From positions 12,959,036 through 13,023,035 of the forward strand of contig OZ035997.1 of the NCBI GenBank assembly GCA_964035015.1: a DNA stretch of 64,000 nt, given 5' to 3'. Shown in pieces: positions 48,256-58,000 of the stretch. The DNA is from Corallium rubrum (Eukaryota > Cnidaria > Anthozoa > Scleralcyonacea > Coralliidae). Numbering within the stretch: position 1 is the first letter of the stretch; the number at the start of each line of letters is the position of its first letter. The translations under genes and the position numbers were made by a program. A model generated the notes under the pieces. It saw only the letters and a program-made list of their open reading frames with translations. It did no database searches and was not told the DNA's origin.

Positions 48256-48955
48256 TGTCACAGTGATTTGGGTATCCCCGAGATTTAAGTACCCCCGTAC
48301 TCAGATCCCTAGTGATATGGGTACCCCTTCGAAAATGGCCGCCGTCTTTTAGGTATCCCTCCCCTCCTCTCCCCCCGTACACTAATCCCTAGTGATTTGG
48401 ATATCCTTGCTCCCGCGATAAAATTCGCGCGGGAAATACAACATGGATGGCTAGATGGATCCATAAAATATGCAAATATCCTAAATTATGTAAGAAATCG
48501 GGCGTATCCTTCGTGGTTTTCGAAGCAAGACAAACTAGTTTTACGCACATTTTCAAAAAAATTTGAGTATGATGCAAAATCAAACTCCTTGTTTTACCTG
48601 GATAAAGCGAAGGACGGGACAACGCTTAGACGACTGGTTATCAAGGAAGACGAAAAGACGAAGGTTTTTGACGAATGTCATTCTTCAAATTATGCTGGGC
48701 ACGCTGGCAGGGACACAATTACAAATACCATGTCAGGATCCCCCCACACACAATCGCCAATACTTACTGGTATTTGATGCGCAACTGAAGCTGAATATTC
48801 CTTTGTACATTCGTCCAAAGTAACGTTAAAACGTCACCTTGGATTCTGGATGATTCTTTCTCGTGTTTTAGGTATCCCCACCGGGGGTACGCATATCACT
48901 AGGGATCTGGGTACGGGTGTACTCAAAACTCGGGGATACCCATATCACTGTGACA
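48256..48955. mobile_element. 700-bp TIR element with integrase-like zinc-binding fragment (Ginger-like)
   Basis: Ends TGTCACAGTGAT...ATCACTGTGACA with about 65 bp of inverted similarity (GGGTATCCCCGAG, ACTCAGATCCCTAGTGATAT). Flanks CAGG and CCGG are a plausible 4-bp duplication with one mismatch. Inside, the plus strand (48430-48760) encodes LRRLVIKEDEKTKVFDECHS then NYAGHAGRDTI, the HxxxxxxH part of the integrase H2C2 domain found in Gypsy-type integrases and related transposases. The Cys half and the DDE core are missing. TGT...ACA ends with an integrase-type domain fit Ginger DNA transposons. Confidence 0.7.
48397..48777 (+). pseudogene. Integrase H2C2 zinc-binding fragment
   Basis: An open frame of 126 codons. 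It contains SSNYAGHAGRDTITNTM after ECH and has no catalytic domain. Its flanks are the element's inverted repeats, so it is cargo of the 700-bp element. Confidence 0.6.
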
Positions 48956-49025
48956 CCGGTGCGCCCGCCATGCATGGTTCACGTTATGGTGTCTGAGCGA
49001 CTGGGCGGGTAATTGAACTGGTAAA

Positions 49026-52000
49026 ATGGTAGGTTTTTGGCAGTTATTTGAGTTGCAGACTATTTACTCAAGCATTCAGTTGGTTTTACTGTGCTACCTT
49101 ATATTTAATGTAGTATTTTTTACGAATTATAGCACAGACTGAAGTCGTCACAAAGAGACAAAGTTCGGCAATTTATAGCTTTTACTCAAACCGACGAGAA
49201 GTCAGCAATTTCTTGTCTCAGTCAACATGACTGGAGGTTAGATGTGGCTTCAGACCAATTCTTCCAGCATCCCCACCGGTACACGAAAGATTCAAAGACA
49301 ACAGTTGATAAAAAGAAATTACAACAGCTATTTGATCGTTATAGAGGTACGATATTTACTTGTTAAGACTGGATGACATCAATTTCGATTGTTTTGAATT
49401 TTTTTAGATTTGGTGAAATTGAAAAATGCAATTTCTACAAAACAATTGTGTTATTGGTACTTTATTATTTACTGAACTTTACACTGTTTGGCATTTTTAT
49501 GTGGCTATTATTAAAGACAGTTTTCAGCGGTATACACTACTCAAGAATGTATGACAAAATTTGTCTATGCAAATTGTACAGTACTGTGCTGTACTGTACT
49601 GTATATGCAATATCTATTAGTATAAATACACAGGTGATTATAGAAAATCGCGCGCGCTGATTGGTCAAGCTACTTCGGATTAATTCTCGATAATCACCTA
49701 CAGCGTTTATCTAAAATGGCCGCCAGCCAAGTTGTCAACGCAATAGGCGAGGAAATTAACAATTTTAAAGAAAATGTTGATCCTAAAAGTACGACAATGT
49801 GTATTTATACTAAAACAATTATTCGCCTCAAGCTCAGTGAATATCAATGGATAATAACCTCAACTTCGTCTCAGTTATTATTCACCAATATTCACCTCGC
49901 CTTCGGCGAATAATTGTTAAGTAATCATTTTTACTGAAAATAAGTAAATTTGAGTTGATGGCACTCAGAGATCAGCTTTATCATACCATGTCCACATGTA
50001 ACTTTTCCAGTTGCTTGAATATTTCATTTTTGCAATATTGTTTATTAACTGTACCTGTAGTTCAACTTTTTTATGTTGTTTCATAAGGAAATGTTAATTC
50101 TAGTGGTTGTTTTGTTGTGAACTCTATTCTCCAAATCAGGTAGGCTAATTTCAGGCAAAAGGTGATTTTAAGCTCTATTAGGCCATTTAAAAAAGATTCC
50201 TGGTTTATCATCAGTGCGCACATCAATTTTTTCTGCTGCATGAGTATTTTTTTTATATTTTATTATTAATAAAAATTGTTATTTTGTCTAAAATTAGCTA
50301 GTTTACCATGTCCGTTTCCTGTCTGCCATCTCAAAACACGCGTGTCAGGCCACACATACTTGTGACTGTCGGCCATTTTGAAATTAAATTAATCAGTAAC
50401 CAAAAGTACCAAATTGCACTCACCTAACGGCTTGTGCAATTTTGGCAAAATTTTCAAATATCACTTGTAGAGTAAATCCTTAATTGTACGAGCAAAATCG
50501 TATGATTACTCATTTTTATTATATAAAATAGAGTGTTTTATTGATTTTTCCACCACTAATAAAAGTGATAATCTCACATGTGTGATTATTTATGATAATC
50601 GCACATGTGATGATTATCGCTGAATCAGCATTATAGCTTAATGCAAATTTTGTAAGGCAATAGGACAATTTTTTTTACATGATAAACAGAACAACACATG
50701 GATGCTTGGGAATATGAAATTTATTTCTCATGTTGGACAGGATATCTCACTCGTGAGATATCCTGGTCAACACTCGAAATAGATTTCATATTTCTGCACA
50801 TCATGTATTATTCTCTATATTATATGCATGACAAAATTACAACACATACGCTTCGTACTCACTCACACCTTTAAAAACATCTTGTTTCATTACTTGACAA
50901 GAAACATTTTCACTCTGGGTGTTCTCTGTACTCATTTCAAAATATTTACATGGAATTTTTAGTTCATAGTGTACCACAAGTCCCTGAAAATGTGAAAACT
51001 TTCCATTGCAGAACTTGCCGCCATTTTGAATTTTATTGTCAACATCGTTCCCAGGGGCTTCTCTATTTTTATTAATTGTACTGCAGTACAATTAATAAAG
51101 TAATTGTACTCCTCTCAACCAATCAGAATTGTAGTAATTTTGTCATGCATATAATAAACAGAATAACAATAATCTCTTTACATCCTGCATGCTAACAGTG
51201 AAATTTTCTAACTTTCACTTTTGTGATTATGATCATAAAAAATAAACAAACTTATTAAAAAAAACCCATCTGCTTGCACAGATTTTTTTTTCTTTTACTG
51301 ATGATTAAATGGCCTTATGCTGTGTTCAGGGCCCCTACCAAAACTAAAACCAACATCACTGGTATTAAACCTTGACTTCACTTTTGAGGACTGGTAATAC
51401 AGAGTTTGAGATTTGCCGTGCACCAGTATTTTGAGGACAACAGATTTTCATTTGTATAAAGAGGTAGAGTGGTGTATAGGCAGTGTTTTGGGTGAAAATG
51501 TGCTAAACTGCTGAGATTAGTTTTGATAATGATGTTTTGAGTGGAATCCTACCTACATCAGATGTTGAAACTCTGACCATATCCCACCAGGCCACCAGCA
51601 AAAAATGCAAGAGAGATGCTAGTACAGTACATAGGATACCATTTATAATTCTTAATTTCAAACCCTGGTTAATGACTGAAGTTACAGTACATGTACAGTA
51701 TGTAGTATTCCAGATATAGAGGAGTTCACTATCCCACATAATATATAATAATGTTGGGACAATAAAATTGCCTTTCTATTTTATCAATAAAATTTTAGTA
51801 GTTGATGACCGTTGATAACAATTGATGACAATCAATATTAACTCCATCATGTTAGTGTGGTTTGCATGGTGGGGTAATAGACTAATAGATATATACACTA
51901 ACAATTAATTTATTGATATTAAAAATGAAATACACTACAGTGAGTACCGGTATACTGACAGTATGTTTGCAACATTTCATTGATTGTTGTGAATTTCAAT

Positions 52001-55000
52001 TGAGTACCAATTAATTCAATCCAATTAAGTCTTGATTAAAAACAACGGCTTTCAATTTAAGAAAAAAAAAACGGCTTCTGGGTCTGGCCAGGGCAGATGT
52101 CCTGACAGAAGACTTTCTTTTTTTGGCTTTACTGTATCTCAAGACTTATCTAAATAGTTAGATGTGTGGTGTGTTGCATACATTACATTACATTACATTA
52201 CATTACATTACATTACATTACATTACATTACATTACATTACATTACATTACATTACATTACATTACATTACATTACATGCATGTGTTTTGTTTGGGTTTG
52301 ATTTTACTACAGCTGTTGCGTTTGTCTACTTTCTTAGAGCCAGGAGATGAAGACAAAATGATGGCTGAAGGTGTTGGTCGGTTTTGTGAGGATTTGAATT
52401 TAGATCCAACTAGTCTAAAAGTTTTGCTAATTGCATGGAAATTTAAAGCAGCAACACAATGTGAATTTTCTAGAAAAGAATTTGTAGATGGTATGACCGA
52501 ATTAGGGTAAGTGAAAGAAATCTCCCTTTAAGAATTACTATCACCCTTGACTTCATTCCATCAACACTTGTGCCGGATATCTCTTAAAATAAAGTGGAAA
52601 TAACATATGGGTCGCTACATTAACATACACAGTAAATTCTACCATAGTCAATCGAGATATGGTCTGGAAACCCGGCAAACTTCAAAGCGCTGGGATTTTA
52701 TGTTGAACCGTACCTTACACGGTGCACATCCTTTGTTTTAGGTTTATTAATATTTAAATAGCACGGTTGAGTGATTGAACTGAAACGTTGCTATTGGACA
52801 ATTCGTTCATTATACTAAAATACAATGTGTTCATTGACCATGCACCGTGCACAAAAATGCATAAATGCGAACAAAAAGATAGACCAAAGACTTTAACTGA
52901 GTTTCCAGACCATATCTCGATTGACTATGATTCTACAGAGTAGATTCAACTCCATTTAGTGTCATTCTGTCATCGTTTGGAGTACAATCGGTGACAGAAT
53001 GATACCAATTGGAGTTGAATCTACTCCGTAGAATTTACTGTGTAAAGTGGGTATCTTTCCAAGAATAGAATAATCAAAGAATGTGGTCACTTTACATTTG
53101 TCCTCAACCTTCTCGATTTTTTCTACGCCTAAAATAAAAACGAATTTCCTTCGAGTTTTCTTTTTCTCAATCACAACGATCCAACTTTTTTTTTTAAAAA
53201 AACCCAACTTTGTCAGTGAACTGTACACGCCGCATAACGTGGAAACTTAGATGTGGGATCAAAATAATATTTGGAAATTGGAATTCTGGAAATATTGGGA
53301 AACAAAATCCAAAGGTAGAGCGCGACATTAAAGCCTGGTTTCCATTTGTTGGCGAACGTGTCTTAAGCCTGGTTCACGCTTGAGCACAAGGACAAAACAA
53401 AAGGCAAAACAAAGGAGTGAAGTCAAGCCTGCGACGTAAATAATAATAATCATAAGATTATAAGCCAAGAGCAGAACAAAAGACGAAATAAAGAAAATGT
53501 CTCGTTTTGTCTTCGCAAGTCCCAGAAGAAAAGTTATGCTTTTTTTTTGTGCTTATGCTTATCTCGCTAGTATGAACCAGGCTTTAAGCGTCGCGGAACT
53601 GAAGCGTTGCGACGCATTTCTTTTGTCTTAACAAAAAATCACCGTCGCTACTCTTCACTGTGGATTCATACCCCGTTTACACGATGCCGGTACAATTTGA
53701 AAACGGAACAAAATCATGCCGGTATGTAAATACAGCCAAGAAGTCTTGCGTTTACACGATGCCGGTACAATTTGAAAACGGAACAAAATCATGCCGGTAT
53801 GTAAATACAGGCCAAGAAGGCTTGCGTTTACACGGTGCCGGTATAATATAATGATGGATTAGCATGTGACTATTCTCTTCCAATGAGAATTGAGAAGACT
53901 TTGTGAATACTGCTGACCCGAATACCATGGTCGTATATATCGTGATTACCGTCATCAAACTGTTACGGCACGGGCGTTTACACGATACCGGTAGTGTCCC
54001 GTTTTTATTTCATGCCGTCAAGGGACCCGTTTTCATTTTGTGCCGTTTTCATGTCATTTAATTTTGTGCCGGTATCGTGTAAACGCAAGGCCTAAACGGC
54101 ATGATTTTGTTCCGTTTTCAAATTGTACCGGCATCGTGTAAACGGGGTCTAACACGACGTCAATCTCAAGCACGACGTCCTTTAAACAAAATAGAACATT
54201 TTGTAAAACAACAAGAATGAATAATGTTTAATCCCAAGAGTAATCCCAATACCGTCCTCGTTCTTTATACAGTACAATACCACTTAGAGCATTTTCACCT
54301 CTTGCAGGACGAGGAAGTAGTGTTTAAGATTGACTTCAATATTTGTACAGTTAGTACAGTTATTTTAGCCGTGCTGGGACGTTTTGAAAGCCATTACAGT
54401 CAAACTCATTTAAAAACATTCATGAGGAAAATGCAAAAGAAATATATATTTAATCAGTATTTAGAAATCGGAGGAAGATTACGGTCAAATATGGCAAACT
54501 TTAGTCTTTAGATCGACTTTCCCTTAAAATATAGAATAGAGAGATTCGTTTGAGGAGCATGATATCCAACACTCGTCAGTGTTCTTCCTCCGAATAAAAA
54601 AAATGCAGCCAAGCTGGTTACAAAAACTTGGCTTCGTCTCGTATTTTCAACTTGCTTGGCTGCATGTAGGTATAGAAATCGGAGGAAGAACACTGACGAG
54701 TGTTGGATATATTACTTCCAATATCAAATATAATAGTCAGTTAACCGCATGACTTCTTTAGTAAATTGTAAAATTCTTGCTTTGTGACCGCCGTCGTAGA
54801 TCTTAAAGTCCCTGCAGTACATACTTTTAGTCTCATACCGTTAAGACACCGTCACAACCTGGCTTTATAGGTGGTTCTCGTTCCTACACGGCTCACGCAA
54901 TATGCAAAGGTGTTCTTTATGTGCACTATTGATCTAATTAACAATTAGACAACGAGTCCGAGTTGTCTATGAGCGAATAGTCAACGAAGGCGAAGCCTGA

Positions 55001-58000
55001 GTTGACTATTCGCTCATAGACAAACGAGGACAAGTTGTCTAATTGTTTTAGTGTACACCCTGTACCTACTCTAAAAAATACAGTTTTTCTAGTGCAAACT
55101 GACGAAAATATTGTGTTATTTAACCACTCGTGAGCGGCAAGTAAAAGCAGATTTATTAATAAAATACACTGTACGGTTTAATTGTATTTCGTTCCTTACC
55201 ATTAAAAATCTTCATGCTATATTTTGTGGCGTTTTTAGTTTTCTCAGGGATAGAATTTTCTATCAAACTCTCAAAAAATTCCTTCGAAACGTCTACAAAA
55301 CGAGAGTTTACTGCCATATTTTTTCAGGTTTGTTTTCATGTTTCTCAAACGTTGTCCATCACGAATAGACAACGGTTGAGTAGCCAATCAGAATGCAGGA
55401 TTTGTAATAGACGATGATTGGGTGTATACTAATCCTATTTGTTGAATGGCAAGTGGTGGTCGTTTGGATAATTGAGCAAACGTCCACAAATGCTCTATTC
55501 TCTTTTTTAGATGCGATTCAGTAGACAGATTAAGAAGTAGGCTATCTGTAGTAGAAAATGAAATATCCGACTGCCAGAAGTTTAAAGATTTTTATCAGTT
55601 TACTTTTAATTTTGCAAAGAATCCTGGTCAAAAAAGTCTTGGTAAGAATGTTTCTATTAGGGAGTTTAAGCTTCGCGTTCGAGAGCTCCGGAAAACGGCA
55701 GAGTTGATTTTATTTATGCATTTTCTACTGGCCCTCGTCACATTGCGTTTTCCTCGTCATCATAGTGATGATTTGTCGTTATATTTTAACGTGGCTGTTT
55801 TAAATAAGAAATTTACCTTCGCCCGCCGTTTGTCGTTTGTCGTACGAACGTGAAGCTTAAACTCTCTATTATTTAATACAATAAATATATCAATTATGGA
55901 TTTAAAATTTTCACTTCCAACTTGCGCCATACATGCAGTATCATGATTTTTTCTAACATTGTATTGTTTTTAATATAATTTTATCCGCTGATAGACACCG
56001 GTAGCTATTAAAATCTTCCTGTCGTGCGTAGTAAAGCAATACCTCGCTATGAGCATAATGTAGTGGCTAAATTGGCTTTGTGTTGTGTTGTGTTGTGTTG
56101 TGTTGTGTTGTGTTGTGTTGTGTTGTGTTGTGTTGTGTTGTGTTGTGTTGTGTTGTGTTGTGTTGTGTTGTGTGGTGCTGTGCTGTGCTGTGCTGTGCTG
56201 TGCTGTGCTGTGCTGTGCTGTGCTGTGCTGTGCTGTGCTGTGCTGTGCTGTGCTGTGCTGTGCTGTGCTGTGCTGTGCTGTGCTGTGCTGTGCTGTGTTG
56301 TGTTGTGTTGTGTTGTGTTGTGTTGTGTTGTGTTGTGTTGTGTTGTGTTGGGTGTGCTGTGTTGCGGTGCGCTGTTGTTTTGTGTTAGGTAGGGTGAGGT
56401 GTTGCGTTGCGTTGCGTTGCCTTGTGTTGCGGTGCGCTGTTGTTTTGTGTTAGGTAGAGTGTTGTGTTGTGTTGTGTTGTGTTGTGTTGTGTTGTGTTGT
56501 GTTGTGTTGTGTTGTGTTGTGTTGCGTTGCGTTGCGTTGCGTTGCGTTGCGTTGCGTTGCGTTGCGTTGCGTTGGGTTGGGTTGTGTTGTGTTGTGTTGT
56601 GTTGTGTTGTGTTGTGTTGTGTTGTGTTGTGTTGTGTTGTGTTGTGTTGTGTTGTGTTGTGTTGTGTTGTGTTGTGTTGTGTTGTGTTGTGTTGTGTTGC
56701 GTTGCGTTGTGTTTTGTTGAGTTGCGTTGTGTGCTGTTGTGTTGTGTTGTGTTGTGTTGTGTTGTGTTGTGTTGTGTTGTGTTGTGTTGTGTTGTATTCG
56801 GAACTTTCACTCGACAGTTTCCATCTTCATGTTATCTAGTAAAAATGCCAACATAATTTTTGTATATACAGTAGAGGTATGCGAATCCGATCCGAATCCG
56901 ATCGGATTCGGACTAAACTTTTATCGTTCGGATCGGATTTTGTTCTTTTTTTCTCGGATCAGATCAGATCGGATCGGATCGGATTTTGTTCTTTTTTTTC
57001 TCAGATCAGATGGAATCGGATTTTGCACATTTTTACCCGCATCAGATTCACTTTTGTCATTGTTTTTGTCACAAAATTAACAAATTCACTAGTTGTATGC
57101 ACGTTGCACAACACATGAAGGCTATTATTACATAAGATTATTGTATAGTAGTTTTCTTAAATTTATTTGTTCACTGGTTTTCTTTTCCGAACGTTTGCGC
57201 AACTATTTTAACATATATCCGGTGTTTTAATTTTTTCGGATCGGATCGGACTACGAATTTTTGGCTTCGGATCGGATCGGATTCGGATTGACAGTTTTGG
57301 CTAACCCTCGGATTATAAGGGGTCAATCCGGTCCGACGCACACCACTAATATACAGGACTCGATTAGGACTGGGTTGTGCATTACAGTACATACATACAT
57401 ACATACTATGCTGGTGGTTAATGCAAATTAATTAATCTTTTCACTGACTTTTTCTCTCCTGTTACAAATAGAACTTGAAATGGCAATAGCTTACTGGAAT
57501 ATTGTTCTTAGAGGAAAATTTAAATTTCTAGACCTATGGTGCGAATTCTTGAGGGTATGTAGTGTAACTGTATATTTTGCTTTAACATTGTTACAGCAAC
57601 TTCATTTTATTTTGGGCTGAAAGTGGACACTTTATGCATGCATATTCTCTAAAAATATCCGTGCAGACAAAAAGTGTTCTAAGGAATACATTATGTAGTT
57701 CGTACTTTGTTTCACGCCACTTAACACTGCCTGACCTATAGGGCACTGAATTGAAATTAATGTAACCACTACACAGATTCGTGATATGAATATGTGCTAA
57801 CGAATGCCAAGAAAACAAAATAGTTGTCCACATTCCCGATAGTATTTTGGCCTAATAGAAACGTAACCGGCCACATTCGGCTGGTATAACCGATGGTGCA
57901 TGATTTACGTAAGGTTACATGTTAGAGTGTCCGACAAAAAATGGCTGTTTGCACAAAATTCCTTTGTCGACTTTGTGACTACAGTCACTGCAAAGGAGTA

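Noticed and set aside
56024..56856. Cysteine/valine-rich and asparagine/threonine-rich frames
   Set aside because: Pentanucleotide microsatellite translations inside a DCUN1D1 intron.
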